Positions 18,670-27,470 of a DNA stretch of 64,000 nt are shown one piece after another. This stretch comes from Rufibacter ruber (GTDB lineage Bacteria > Bacteroidota > Bacteroidia > Cytophagales > Hymenobacteraceae). Position 1 is the first letter of the stretch. Every line of letters starts with the position of its first letter. A program made the translations under genes and the position numbers. The notes under the pieces are model-generated. The model ran no database searches and was not told where the DNA came from. It worked only from the letters and a program-made list of their open reading frames with translations. The stretch is from the NCBI RefSeq assembly GCF_001647275.1, contig NZ_LRMM01000008.1:1-64000 (forward strand), in the 5' to 3' direction.

Positions 18670-21600
18670 TTAGAAGTTTACTTCAAAACCGGTAGAGAAT
18701 GTGCGAGGCTGCCCCATGGTTCCTAAATCTACCCCTCTGTTCAGAGCCAAATGCCCAAAAGCATTGATGTTAGGGTCATAGCCTGAGTATTTGGTCCAGG
18801 TGTATAAATTTGTACCGGAAATAAACGCCCTCACTGACCGCATCACAAGACCTTTAGGCAGGTTAAATGTATACCCAAGGTTAATGCTCTGCAACCTTAC
18901 AAAGGAGGCATCTTCTACTAACCAATCAGGCATGCGTTGATAAAGCCTCACCCCGTTGGTGGTGACTCTGGGCAACAGGTTACTAGTACCTTCCCCTCTC
19001 CATCTTCCATCATAGGCAGACTGCAACAAATTGTAGTTCCCGGTAGTGTTATTGATGCCTACCACCCAGCGGGTAAGGTTAATCAGCTCATTGCCTTGGC
19101 TGCCAAACACATTCACACTCAGGCTGAAGCGTTTATAAGTGAAACTGGCATTAATACCGTAGGTGAAATCTGGACTAGGATTTCCAATGATGGTTTTGTC
19201 AGCGTCATTGATCTGCCCATCTCCGTTTGTATCCACCCATTTTACATCACCAGGTTTGTAGTTGGAGCGGGTATTGTCATTAGCTAAAGCCGGATCACTT
19301 TCTATTTCGCCCTGGTTTTGGTAAATTCCATTGGTCTTGTAACCCCAAAAAGAAGAGATAGGATCTCCTGGGCGGGCAATGTGTACTGGTTGACTTAACA
19401 GTACAGCCCCTCCCGCAAAGTAACCACGGCCATATAAGATATCAGTAGAGCCTAAACTAAGCACTTTATTCTCAAATACTGAGATATTTCCCCCTAAGTC
19501 TAAACGCATTCCGCCAGATTGGAATACTTTGAAATTGCCTTCCACGTCAATTCCTTGATTTAGTACCTCCCCAAGATTCGTAAAATAGTTACTGAAGGTA
19601 GCAGACCCGGGCAATTCAAGGTTAATTAACAGGTCTTTGGTATTTTTCCGGTAAACGTCAATGTCTAAAGTTAAGCGGTCATTAAAGACACCTACCTCTG
19701 CCCCCACATTAAATTGGGTAGTGGTTTCCCACTTCAAGTAAGGGTTTTCAAAATCTTCCACCACATATGCCGGTAGAATGTTGCCACCAATCACAACGTA
19801 ATTAACCACATATTTCTTTCTGGTTGCGCCTATGGCTATGTTTTCATTACCAGCTACCCCATAACTAGCCTTAAGTTTAAGGAAGTTGACAACTTTGTTT
19901 TTGAAGAAATCTTCATTAGACACATTCCAACCTAACCCAACTGAAGGGAAGAATGCCCATTTGTTGGCGCCAGACAATCTGGTAGCCCCATCATACCGGC
20001 CAGTAAAGGTTACCAGATATCTTCTGTCAAAAGAATAATTAACCCTTCCCAAGACTGATTGGAGTGCCCGCATACCAGTTGAAGTGATCATGCGACCTGG
20101 ATTGGCAGCACTCTGCATATTGTAATAGATAAGAGCATTAGACGGGAAGGTCATACTGGTATTGCTGGAACTTCTGTTTGTCCAATACTGATAAGAGTAC
20201 CCTCCTACAGCACTCACTCTGTGTAAGCGGCTAAAGGTTTTATTGTAGGAAAGTAAATTCTCAATCAAATAATTAGAGTTAGCATTATCAGCTCTGGTGG
20301 CAGAACCGCCTGGTGCCGTGTCCCCAATAAAAGTTCCGGTTGGGTTGTAGACCTGCCGCAGAGAGTACAGGTCATTCACCCCCCCTTTCAAAGTGTACTT
20401 AAGATTATTATTGAACTTATAGCTAAAGTCAAGATTAGAGATGAGCGTTCTAATCTGAGTCCTATCTTTCACTATTGTAGTAACCAGAGTGGGGTTGTTG
20501 GTGAAGTTCTCATCAAACTCTTCATCCCCTTCGTCATTGATGACATAGGCGCCCCGTAATGGGTTAAAAGCCAGCGCCCCCAAGACTGCCGAGGAACCTA
20601 AGATTCCTGTCCAGTTTGACTCTTGTCCATAATTTCTGTCTGCATACGAGAAGTAGGTTCTAATCCCTACTGATATTTTTTTAGTAATGTTCCTAGAATA
20701 ATTCAACCGGAGGCCGTACCGCGTAAAGTCAGCATTTTTCAGAATACTGTTCTGATTAGTATAGTTGGCAGTGATCAGGTAGGTGCTTTTTTCATCTTTC
20801 CCTGAAAAGCTGAGCTGGTGTGTTTGACTGATGGGCGAAGTGTACACCTGATCCTGCCAGTTTATATTGGGGCTGTTCCTAATGATAGAATCCATGGCCA
20901 TGTGCTTGTACAGAGAATCATTCCCGTCATTGATGGCCGCCTCATTCCGGTAGTTCAGATAGTCACGGGTATTGAGCACTTTCAGCTTTTTAGGAACCAT
21001 ATTGAGGTCAAACCGGCTTGAATAGCTTATTTTATCTCTCCCTTCTTTGCCTGTTTTGGTCGTGATTAACACCACCCCATTCGCACCTCTGGAACCATAA
21101 ATGGCAACAGAGGAAGCGTCTTTCAGAATTTCAATAGACTCTATGTCATCTGGGTTTATTGCCGCCAGCGGGTCTGCCGGAGGAATATCATTCCCGCCGT
21201 CCATCCCTGAACCGGCCATGGTAGATCCCTGGTCAGAATCAATGGGTTGTCCGTCTATCACAATCAAAGGCTGGCTACTGCCGGTGATAGAGGTCATACC
21301 TCTAATATTGAAGGTCATGCCAGAACCGGGTTGACCGGTATTGTTCATAATCTGCACTCCTGCCACTCTCCCCTGTATAGCCTCTGGCATGGACAGGTAA
21401 CGGTTGTCATTGGCGTTTTCCAGTTTTACCGTACTGCTTGAACCGGTAAAGTCACTTTTTGCCACAGTCCCATAGCCTACTACCACTACCTCATCTACTG
21501 CAACCGCCTCATCCTGCAGCTTTACTTCTAGCTGGGTACGTCCATTTACAGGAACATCCTGTTTCACAAAACCCACATAAGAGATTTCTAAAACCGCATT

Positions 21601-21930
21601 GTCTGGAACCACCATAGTAAAGCGGCCCTCAATGTCAGTCACTACGGCCCTGGTAGATCCTTTTAAGAGTACGGTTACCCCAACCAGTGGCTCACCTGCG
21701 GCAGAAGTCACCCGCCCTCTAACGGTGATGTCTGCTATGGCCCTCAGGGATTTGGGTTGTTTGAAAGACTTGTCTTCCTTAAAATTTTCGGTTCCAGGGA
21801 AAGTACCCGCCCAAACAAATGACGGAACAGTTAGAAATGGCACCAACAGCACAAGCAAGAGTCTATTAAAAGCCTTGTCCGGTATTTTAACAATGTTTTT
21901 ACTTATGAATATATCATTAAGCTTTTTCAT
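18670..21930 (-). CDS. SusC/RagA family TonB-dependent outer-membrane transporter
   Basis: About 1086 residues from the ATG at 21930. A frame 19 codons longer exists, but MKKLNDIFISKN is the better start and precedes the signal sequence LLLVLLVPFLTVPSFVWAG. Then come a carboxypeptidase-regulatory-like domain (ITVRGRVTSAAGEPLVGVTV to VSYVGF-type strands), a TonB-box-like VDEVVVVGYGT, the plug domain (MPEAIQGRVAGVQIMNNTGQPG, IRGMTSITGSSQPLIVIDG, IEILKDASSVAIYGSRGANGV) and a 22-strand barrel ending TFSTGFEVNF. Length and order are standard for SusC. It imports oligosaccharides with the SusD next to it and defines the 0.3-22 kb block as a PUL. The gene and its SusD look more A/T-rich than the enzyme genes downstream, so the locus may be a mosaic. 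Confidence 0.95.
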   Translation of the reverse strand: MKKLNDIFISKNIVKIPDKAFNRLLLVLLVPFLTVPSFVWAGTFPGTENFKEDKSFKQPKSLRAIADITVRGRVTSAAGEPLVGVTVLLKGSTRAVVTDIEGRFTMVVPDNAVLEISYVGFVKQDVPVNGRTQLEVKLQDEAVAVDEVVVVGYGTVAKSDFTGSSSTVKLENANDNRYLSMPEAIQGRVAGVQIMNNTGQPGSGMTFNIRGMTSITGSSQPLIVIDGQPIDSDQGSTMAGSGMDGGNDIPPADPLAAINPDDIESIEILKDASSVAIYGSRGANGVVLITTKTGKEGRDKISYSSRFDLNMVPKKLKVLNTRDYLNYRNEAAINDGNDSLYKHMAMDSIIRNSPNINWQDQVYTSPISQTHQLSFSGKDEKSTYLITANYTNQNSILKNADFTRYGLRLNYSRNITKKISVGIRTYFSYADRNYGQESNWTGILGSSAVLGALAFNPLRGAYVINDEGDEEFDENFTNNPTLVTTIVKDRTQIRTLISNLDFSYKFNNNLKYTLKGGVNDLYSLRQVYNPTGTFIGDTAPGGSATRADNANSNYLIENLLSYNKTFSRLHRVSAVGGYSYQYWTNRSSSNTSMTFPSNALIYYNMQSAANPGRMITSTGMRALQSVLGRVNYSFDRRYLVTFTGRYDGATRLSGANKWAFFPSVGLGWNVSNEDFFKNKVVNFLKLKASYGVAGNENIAIGATRKKYVVNYVVIGGNILPAYVVEDFENPYLKWETTTQFNVGAEVGVFNDRLTLDIDVYRKNTKDLLINLELPGSATFSNYFTNLGEVLNQGIDVEGNFKVFQSGGMRLDLGGNISVFENKVLSLGSTDILYGRGYFAGGAVLLSQPVHIARPGDPISSFWGYKTNGIYQNQGEIESDPALANDNTRSNYKPGDVKWVDTNGDGQINDADKTIIGNPSPDFTYGINASFTYKRFSLSVNVFGSQGNELINLTRWVVGINNTTGNYNLLQSAYDGRWRGEGTSNLLPRVTTNGVRLYQRMPDWLVEDASFVRLQSINLGYTFNLPKGLVMRSVRAFISGTNLYTWTKYSGYDPNINAFGHLALNRGVDLGTMGQPRTFSTGFEVNF

Positions 21931-22727
21931 GCTTTTGTCTTTTATGATTGGTTTAGTCAGTTTAGGAGAGAATTGCCATGATGACATATCTTCATGGCAA
22001 ATGAGAAGTGGGTGTGGGCAAGAGCTGGAAACAGGTAGTAGAAATCTGCACTATAAGAACCTCCTTTCTAAAAAACACAGTTAGTTTGTTTTAGTGAAAC
22101 TGACACAGCATCACATCTCCTTGCCAATAGCTTTACAGCTAAAAAGGAGCTTTGAATAATTGATCAGGACTTCCCCATCACTTGTCTATATAACTTTAAA
22201 TAATCTTTTTATTTGAGGACGAAGCTGAATAGAGTCTTCAATTAAAGCTTCTCCTGCCCCAGGGGTGTGCTTTTCTTTTAGGGCTACTTTCGACCTAAAA
22301 CAGAATTATTATTCCCCCTAAACCACAGCCCGAGATGCAAAAGGGAACCTCAAAAATGTGACATGAGACAGATAGTAACCTCAACCAGGTTCCACATTTT
22401 CAGGTACAGGTTTAAACCATTGGTTAATCATGGTGTCAAAGCTAGTTTTATCTAAAAGTCAGCAATATCACGTTTGTCTCTTTTCCTGTAAATATTGTAG
22501 AAGAAATTGCAAAATTGACAATACAAGCTCCTGAGTGGCTTTTTCAGCAATACTTAATAACATAAAGACTATAATTCATTTACAATTTGCTAATACCGGC
22601 TTCTTGTAAGTCAGCGGCAGAACAGCAGGCAATTACCAGAAAACCGAGGCTTTCCTGCCAGGCTCCTGTTATTTTCCTTTAATTGTTTCGCCTTGAGGAA
22701 AAAGGGAATTGGTGGGTTTACTGAGTT
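21931..22727. other. Leader/intergenic region upstream of SusC
   Basis: About 800 bp, A/T-rich, with no credible gene. A 9-bp perfect inverted repeat lies close to the SusC start and is listed separately. No TTTG-N19-21-TAnnTTTG promoter could be found for SusC. No sigma/anti-sigma, hybrid two-component or SARP-type PUL regulator is encoded here or elsewhere in the window. Confidence 0.4.
21973..22000 (-). promoter_or_regulatory. Inverted repeat in SusC 5' leader
   Basis: TTGCCATGA (21973-21981) and TCATGGCAA (21992-22000) are perfect reverse complements around a 10-nt loop, about 43 bp upstream of the chosen SusC start. It could be a leader hairpin or a regulator-binding palindrome. There is no direct evidence for either. 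Confidence 0.35.
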
Positions 22728-22913
22728 TTAAACTGTTCTTAGGTTTCTTACCTTCTTGACTTGAAAGAGGGTAAGGAGAGCTTCTACAGAAGCTGCCGTG
22801 TCTGGCTCTATGGTCACGGTTAAGGGCTGATCGTCTCCATGAATCAGGCGCAGCTTTGTTTGCTGGGTCTGTCTTCTGTGCTCCTCATTTTGCTCTGTCT
22901 TTTCCAATTTCAT
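22728..22913 (-). CDS. Small hypothetical protein (61 residues)
   Basis: An open frame of 61 codons from the ATG at 22913, beginning MKLEKTEQNEEHRRQTQQ and ending VKKVRNLRTV. A longer frame to 22982 would start in less credible sequence. The product is charged, without a signal peptide or membrane segment. The middle part (LRLIHGDDQPLTVTIEPDTAASVEALLTLF) could fold as a small beta-alpha unit. No family is recognised and there is no operon partner, so it may be spurious. Confidence 0.3.
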   Translation of the reverse strand: MKLEKTEQNEEHRRQTQQTKLRLIHGDDQPLTVTIEPDTAASVEALLTLFQVKKVRNLRTV

Positions 22914-23683
22914 TGAGCCTGTTCCTGTTGTTCCTGTATATGTGTTTCGGCACCTTGCCTTTGCAACGCCAAGATATAACAAGTTTCATATATTCTGAAT
23001 CTCTATAGAAATAATAGACTTTAATTCTTAGCGTCACTACATTGTAGATAACCAGCCAGGTATTCTCCAGCCCCACCTTGCCTCCAAGTATCTAGCCCCG
23101 GTAAAACCCCGGAGTCAACAGCCAGCGTATTCAGTGCAAAAGAAGCTGGTTGCACTTACCCTAACTTGTAGTGACCCTTTAGAGTGCCCTTTCCACACTT
23201 GTTGTACCTGTTCTGCTAACCTGAGTGAGGTATTAGAAATAGTAAAATGGTTCATTCTAGCCTTTCCCTACTTCTCCTGGTTAAAAAGCAGAGGCTATCT
23301 TCTGATGGGTTGGGGTAGGTTTACATCTCACTTTCGGGACCCAAAAAGGTATTAATAGAACCTGTGGTTGCCGGTTTCTCTCCCTGTAGCGGTGGTTAGC
23401 CTCTTACTAAATGGCGTTGCCCGCACCTCATGCTCCAATTTTTTCACGTCCAAACCCAATTTCAAACCAGCTCAGAGAGGCAACAGGGAGGTAGTGTGCC
23501 AGCTGTTTTAAGCCTGTTTTTCCAAAAACAAGCCGAAAACAGCAACTCAACTGGCCCTGGTAAACCACGTATATAGCTGAACAAGTGATTTTAGGCCAAT
23601 CTGGCAGATAGAGAAATAAAGCTTTGGACCACCTGCTGTCGCTAAAATACCTGGTTAAACATAATGTTTCCCTGGCAAGCCCC
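22914..23683. other. Gene-poor gap
   Basis: About 770 bp. It holds palindrome copy 9 at 23502-23543 close to the next gene. Short open frames here (for example plus strand 23134-23355) have no recognisable composition or neighbours and are not called. Nothing else was recognised. Confidence 0.4.
23502..23543. repeat. Dispersed palindrome, copy 9
   Basis: Arms GCTGTTTTaaGCCTGTTTTT and AAAAACAaGCCGAAAACAGC around CC, with a few mismatches. The outer GCT/AGC pairs differ from other copies but match each other. Confidence 0.82.
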
Positions 23684-24532
23684 ATGACATCAGTAAAACG
23701 CAGGTTCAAATTCTTAATGCTGGCAACCTTATTCCTGACGTTCCTCTTTTCACTAACCGTGGTAGGTATGTGGTTCTTTTCCTTCCCTAATCCCGCCTTA
23801 GACAAGGCGTATGCGGCTATTGACAAGGGGGCCACCTCAGAAAACTTCCGGCTCCAAAAGGTGAAGGTACCGGGCACCACTTTCCACCACCCGTCCTCCG
23901 TTCAACGGCCGGCCCCTGAGGCCGGTGTACGGTACGGCCAGCCCAGAGATGCAAGCGGCCACCTCTACTATGACACCCTCCGGCACAATGTTGTGCTACA
24001 TACTGAAGAGTATGCCCGTGACACCATCACCGGTAAACTCACCCTAGATGTGATGACCCATTACGTGCGAATTGGCAACAACGGTCAAGTGGTGGAAGCT
24101 GTCAAGGGCATGGACTTACGCGGGAAGGACTTTCTGCAGAACTGCATTGTGCTCCAGAATGAGCTCTTGCCTTACCAGAAATGGACTGACCCTACCCAGA
24201 AGATTTACCTGAGACATTTCGCAAAGGAAAAATTTAACGGCGGGTGCCTGAATCCCTTCAAGATTGGCCCCTTCAATGGCGGCACCCCCTGCCCCACCTG
24301 GGAAGGCACCGGGTATTATGACATCACCTTTCAGCAGGAGCAACTAAAAGTAAAGATTCCCTGCACCAGATCTTCTATGTTCTATGGCTCAGACAGCGAG
24401 TACTACACGGGGCTGTATTATTACACATTGCCCCCTTCGCCCACATCGGCGCAGCCGGTGGCATTTTTAGTCTACTCCAAAACCCACGAGCAACCCTCTA
24501 TTTACATCATTACGTCCAAGCAACCACTCTAA
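23684..24532 (+). CDS. Membrane-anchored hypothetical protein
   Basis: 282 residues from the ATG at 23684. A 20-codon longer frame starts at 23624, but the basic MTSVKRRFKF followed by an uncleaved hydrophobic segment LMLATLFLTFLFSLTVVGMWFF fits a start here. After the single membrane helix comes a mainly beta extracytoplasmic domain with conserved-looking LYYDTLRHNVVLHTEEYARDTITGKLTLDVMTHYV and four or five cysteines in the C-terminal half. No family is recognised. It is followed after 9 bp by another secreted hypothetical gene, so the two probably form a small operon for cell-envelope proteins. Confidence 0.7.
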   Translation: MTSVKRRFKFLMLATLFLTFLFSLTVVGMWFFSFPNPALDKAYAAIDKGATSENFRLQKVKVPGTTFHHPSSVQRPAPEAGVRYGQPRDASGHLYYDTLRHNVVLHTEEYARDTITGKLTLDVMTHYVRIGNNGQVVEAVKGMDLRGKDFLQNCIVLQNELLPYQKWTDPTQKIYLRHFAKEKFNGGCLNPFKIGPFNGGTPCPTWEGTGYYDITFQQEQLKVKIPCTRSSMFYGSDSEYYTGLYYYTLPPSPTSAQPVAFLVYSKTHEQPSIYIITSKQPL

Positions 24533-24541
24533 TTCCTTCCT

Positions 24542-25003
24542 ATGTCTGAAAACCTACCTCTGCTCCAAAAGATGAAAATCTGGTTCCTGTTCTTCATCCT
24601 GTCACTGGCCTCTGCTCACCGGGCCAACGCCCAGGAGGCTCAGGTCTGGCTGTACAAAGGGAAACTTGACGCGAAAGAGATTACACTCTACCTCAAAACG
24701 CAGGTCAACGAATGCGGCGGAAAAGACTTCTACACAGCCATGTACCGCTACAGCGCCAACCCCAAGTGGATTGAGCTAACCACTACCACAGACTACCAGA
24801 ATAACTTTGGGTTTATGGAGGCGGGGTTTACCGGGGTGCTTTTGCTGAAAAAGAGCGCCAAAGGCTTGGCAGGCACCTGGCTTAGCCCAGATGGGAAGCG
24901 ACAGCTGCCGGTCAGCCTGGTCTTGCAGCCCTTGAAGGCCACTGAGAAGGAGAAACTGGAAAAAGCCCTGGAAGAAACCATCTACCAGAATGATGACTGC
25001 TGA
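24542..25003 (+). CDS. Small secreted hypothetical protein
   Basis: 153 residues if started at the ATG at 24542, or 143 from an internal ATG at 24572, which would give the cleaner signal peptide MKIWFLFFILSLASAHRANAQ. The mature part (QVWLYKGKLDAKEITLYLKTQ, then GFTGVLLLKKSAKGLAGTWLSPDGKRQLPVSLV) looks like a small beta-barrel fold. The C-terminus is a charged helix. Two cysteines, one in the ECGGKD motif and one at the last residue, may pair. No family was recognised. It lies 9 bp after the preceding gene and is probably co-transcribed with it. Confidence 0.7.
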   Translation: MSENLPLLQKMKIWFLFFILSLASAHRANAQEAQVWLYKGKLDAKEITLYLKTQVNECGGKDFYTAMYRYSANPKWIELTTTTDYQNNFGFMEAGFTGVLLLKKSAKGLAGTWLSPDGKRQLPVSLVLQPLKATEKEKLEKALEETIYQNDDC

Positions 25004-25065
25004 AAGGCTTCACAATAGTTGATTATCACCTTCCCGCCACTGCGCAAACACCTCACACTCAATAG

Positions 25066-25113
25066 CTTTCTGTTTTGGGCCTGTTTTGGCGAAAACAGCC
25101 CCAAAACAGAAAG
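25066..25113. repeat. Dispersed palindrome, copy 10
   Basis: Arms CTTTCTGTTTTGGGcCTGTTTT and AAAACAGCCCCAAAACAGAAAG around GGCG, nearly perfect over about 22 bp. The outer CTTTCT/AGAAAG pairs are shared only in part with other copies. Confidence 0.9.
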
Positions 25114-25195
25114 CCCTCGCTCCAGCCCTGTTTCATGAAAGGCCTCCTGGCCACCCCCCTCTGAACAACAGCTCTCACCTCTGCCGGAAAGGCAA

Positions 25196-25228
25196 TAAAA
25201 AAGCCCTTAGATAAAAATCTAAGGGCTT
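25196..25228 (-). terminator. Intrinsic terminator of tRNA-Lys
   Basis: On the minus strand AGCCCTTAGA, a short loop and TCTAAGGGCT form a perfect 10-bp stem, followed by a run of seven T residues. It lies about 15 bp after the tRNA 3' end. Confidence 0.9.
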
Positions 25229-25241
25229 CAACTAAAACCAG

Positions 25242-25314
25242 TGATCCCGCTGGGATTCGAACCCAGGACCCATACATTAAAAGTGTATTGCTCTACCAGC
25301 TGAGCTACAGAATC
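25242..25314 (-). tRNA. tRNA-Lys (anticodon TTT)
   Basis: A 73-nt cloverleaf on the minus strand, beginning GATTCTGTAGCTCAGC. The acceptor stem GATTCTG pairs with CGGGATC (three G-T pairs), followed by discriminator A. The D-loop has the usual AGCTCAGCTGGTAGAGC core. The anticodon loop is CTTTTAA, giving anticodon TTT (lysine). The T-arm is CTGGG-TTCGAAT-CCCAG. CCA is not encoded. It has its own consensus promoter upstream and a strong terminator downstream, so it is a single-gene transcription unit. Confidence 0.96.
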
Positions 25315-25359
25315 TTTTTACTACCTTTGCTTAGAAGGGCGTAACCCTCATTTGCGATG

Positions 25360-25391
25360 CAAAAGTATAATCCCTTTCTGTAAATGCCAAA
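25360..25391 (-). promoter_or_regulatory. Consensus Bacteroidota promoter for tRNA-Lys
   Basis: On the minus strand TTTG (25391-25388), a 20-bp spacer and TACTTTTG (25367-25360) match the Bacteroidota primary-sigma consensus TTTG-N19-21-TAnnTTTG exactly. The expected start site is near 25353, giving an about 39-nt leader before the tRNA. The -33 element overlaps the first codons of the divergent gene at 25384. Confidence 0.85.
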
Positions 25392-26139
25392 CATTTCCCA
25401 TAAATTCTGTTGGCTTTTTTGCGTTCTGTGGCTGAGTTTTTCTCAACTTTCTATGGCTCAATTGCCTAGCCCACGCATAGCCCAGGCAGATTCTTTGTAT
25501 ACCCGCCACCAGTACACCCAGGCACTGGACCTTTATACCCGCCTCCTGCAGCAAGACCAGGTGTACACACCGCAAATGCTCCTGAAAATGGCGTTCATTC
25601 ATGAGGGGCTTCAACAGTACACCCAGTCTATGTATTACCTGCAGCTGTACTACAGCAAGTACCCCAGCCGCTCTGTCCTGCAGAAGATGGAACAGGTAGG
25701 CATGGAGCAGCGGCTGAAAGGGTACCAGTATACAGACTGGGACTTCTTTAAAACCCAGTTTTACAAATACTACCCCCAGATACTGGAGGTGCTGCTTCTG
25801 TTGGCGGCGGCGGCCACCACCTTTGCCTTAATCAGGTGGCGCAAGAAGCGCCCCATTAGCAAGCAATTCAAGCTGGGGTTCCTCCTCTTCCTGCTGTTTC
25901 TCTTCTACTTCGGGAATTTCCTGACGCTGGGGCAGCAGGGAATTATCCAGCAAGCCAATGTGCCTATCATGACCGCCCCTTCGGCGGGGGCCGGACTGAT
26001 TGCCTCTGTGGGAACCGGCCACAAAGTAGACGTGCTGGGGGAGCAGGACATCTGGTACCGCATTGAGTGGGAAGACCAGGTAGCCTACATCAGAAAGAAC
26101 AACCTCCTGCTGCTCCCCCACCCCCTGAAAACCAATTAA
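25384..26139 (+). CDS. TPR and SH3b-domain membrane protein (BatE-like)
   Basis: 251 residues. A signal sequence (to about 25, SQLSMAQ) is followed by TPR-like repeats (IAQADSLYTRHQYTQALDLYTRLL, then MLLKMAFIHEGLQQYTQSMYYLQLYYSKYP). Two membrane helices follow (ILEVLLLLAAAATTFALI and LGFLLFLLFLFYFGNFLTL). The C-terminal SH3b domain (VPIMTAPSAGAGLIASVGTGHKVDVLGEQDIWYRIEW) has the characteristic GxxVxVL...WYRIxW pattern. This order resembles BatE proteins of Bacteroidota aerotolerance operons, but no bat genes are next to it, so the specific role is unproven. It is convergent with the SDR gene. Confidence 0.75.
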   Translation: MPNISHKFCWLFCVLWLSFSQLSMAQLPSPRIAQADSLYTRHQYTQALDLYTRLLQQDQVYTPQMLLKMAFIHEGLQQYTQSMYYLQLYYSKYPSRSVLQKMEQVGMEQRLKGYQYTDWDFFKTQFYKYYPQILEVLLLLAAAATTFALIRWRKKRPISKQFKLGFLLFLLFLFYFGNFLTLGQQGIIQQANVPIMTAPSAGAGLIASVGTGHKVDVLGEQDIWYRIEWEDQVAYIRKNNLLLLPHPLKTN

Positions 26140-26171
26140 CATTCTTTCCTGCAGCGCACGCGCACGGGTTG

Positions 26172-26219
26172 ATTTCTGTTTTGGGGCTGTTTTTACAAAA
26201 ACAGCCCCAAAACAGAAAT
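26172..26219. repeat. Dispersed palindrome, copy 11 (perfect)
   Basis: Perfect arms ATTTCTGTTTTGGGGCTG-TTTTT and complement around AC, about 23 bp each. It fills the gap between two convergent genes and ends directly at the SDR stop codon (26220). Confidence 0.94.
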
Positions 26220-27026
26220 TTAGTTGAAGGGCGAATTGGGCTCTTTTTTCATCTGGTTGTAGACCAGTTTGTCAGTAAGGCCGGGCAGGAATTTCCCCAG
26301 CAGCACCGCCAGCTTGCCCTGGGTGGTCAACACAAGGTCGCGTTTGCGCTGGCGGGTGGCTTTCAGAATATGATCAGCCACTTCCTCAGCGGTCATCATC
26401 TTGGCCTCATCGCGCGGCGACTCGCCCTGTTGGCTGCCGTCGGCGGCCAGGGCGGTGTTCCTGATGTTGGAGGCCGTGAAGCCCGGGCAGGCCACCATCA
26501 CGTGCAGGCCCTGGTGCAGGGTCTCGGTGCGGAGCGCCCCCAGAAACCCCTGCATGGCAAACTTGGAGGCCGAGTAGCCCGTACGGCCGGGCAAACCCTG
26601 GTAGCCCGCAATGGAAGACACGCCAATCACAGAGCCTTTGCTCTGCAGCAGGTACGGCAGCGCGAATTTGGTGCAATACACCGTGCCCCAGAAGTTGATG
26701 TCCATGAGCTGCCGGATCACGTCCAGGTCCACGTCCTGAAACAACGCCCGCATACTGATGCCCGCGTTGTTGAGCATCACGTCAATTCGGCCATATTTGG
26801 TTATGGTCTGTTCAATGAGCTGGCGGCAATCCTGTTCCTGGCTTACATCGCCGGGCACGGCCAGATACTCTATGCCTGCGGCCGAAAGCTCCTGCCCCAC
26901 CTCGTTCAGTTTCTGGGCGTTTCTGCCGTTGATGACAATTTTTCCGCCGGCCCGCCCGAAGGCCAGCGCGCAGGCCCGCCCAATGCCCGACGACCCGCCC
27001 GTGATAATGATGACTTTATCTTTCAT
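26220..27026 (-). CDS. Short-chain dehydrogenase/reductase (SDR family oxidoreductase)
   Basis: 268 residues from the ATG at 27026 (MKDKVIIITGGSSGIGRA). A much longer frame runs to 27566 but lacks SDR homology upstream and crosses palindrome copies 12 and 13, so it is rejected. It has a classical Rossmann fold with the NAD(P)-binding TGGSSGIG at 9-16, NNAG near 87 and the catalytic Ser138, Tyr151 and Lys155 in SSIAGYQGLPGRTGYSASK. The C-terminus is long and basic and may touch the membrane. The family includes many reductases of lipids and sugars, and the substrate cannot be predicted. A TAGCTTTG (-7-like) element lies at 27072-27065 on the minus strand without a clear -33. Confidence 0.9.
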   Translation of the reverse strand: MKDKVIIITGGSSGIGRACALAFGRAGGKIVINGRNAQKLNEVGQELSAAGIEYLAVPGDVSQEQDCRQLIEQTITKYGRIDVMLNNAGISMRALFQDVDLDVIRQLMDINFWGTVYCTKFALPYLLQSKGSVIGVSSIAGYQGLPGRTGYSASKFAMQGFLGALRTETLHQGLHVMVACPGFTASNIRNTALAADGSQQGESPRDEAKMMTAEEVADHILKATRQRKRDLVLTTQGKLAVLLGKFLPGLTDKLVYNQMKKEPNSPFN

Positions 27027-27100
27027 ATGGTTCTTTTCCAGGTTCACGTGCCATAGCACCTCCACAAAGCTACGCTTTTGGTTTCTTAAGAGGAAGATTT

Positions 27101-27136
27101 CCTTTTTCGGGCTGTTTTGGCCAACAGCGAAAAACA
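27101..27136. repeat. Dispersed palindrome, copy 12 (degenerate)
   Basis: Arms TTTTTCGGGCTGTT and AACAGC--GAAAAA around TTGGCC. Two bases are missing from the right arm. It lies in the divergent SDR/rlmD gap with copy 13. Confidence 0.6.
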
Positions 27137-27373
27137 CATCAGCGCCATCTTTCCCCGTGGGAGAGGCTAGGGTAAGGGCAACGGTAACAACTGGCCAAGA
27201 CGTACTTGTTGAATAAGCAAAAGCACTAGTGAGAAACGTGCGTCTTGCAACCAGCAGAAAGGGGCGCCAACCCCCTACAGAAGCCACAGGAACCATTTTT
27301 GCGGCTTTGCTTTCCCTACTGCTCCCGCTGCAGCACCGCTTGCCCTGTATTTCCCTCCTGAGGGAGAAGGCAC

Positions 27374-27421
27374 ATTTCCGTTTTCGGGCTGATTTCTGGA
27401 AAACAGGCCGAAAACGCAAAT
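27374..27421. repeat. Dispersed palindrome, copy 13
   Basis: Arms ATTTcCGTTTTCGGGCTG-aTTT and AAAACAGgCCGAAAACG-CAAAT around CTGG, imperfect in the centre. It lies upstream of rlmD. Confidence 0.8.
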
Positions 27422-27455
27422 CTGCGCCCGGCTCCCGGTTCCCGGGATTTCTTTG

Positions 27456-27463
27456 TATTTTTG
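27456..27463 (+). promoter_or_regulatory. -7 promoter element of rlmD, implying a leaderless start
   Basis: TATTTTTG matches the TAnnTTTG -7 consensus. A transcript starting the usual 6-8 bp downstream would begin at or within a base or two of the GTG start codon at 27471. No convincing -33 TTTG is present. Confidence 0.5.
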
Positions 27464-27470
27464 CGGCATC

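Noticed and set aside
23134-23355. Plus-strand frame of 73 codons in the gene-poor gap
   Set aside because: No family, no signal peptide, no promoter or operon partner. Composition is like intergenic DNA.
26067-27056. 329-codon plus-strand frame over the SDR gene
   Set aside because: It is antisense to the Rossmann-fold gene and crosses palindrome copy 11 and the adjacent gene end, so it is a shadow.
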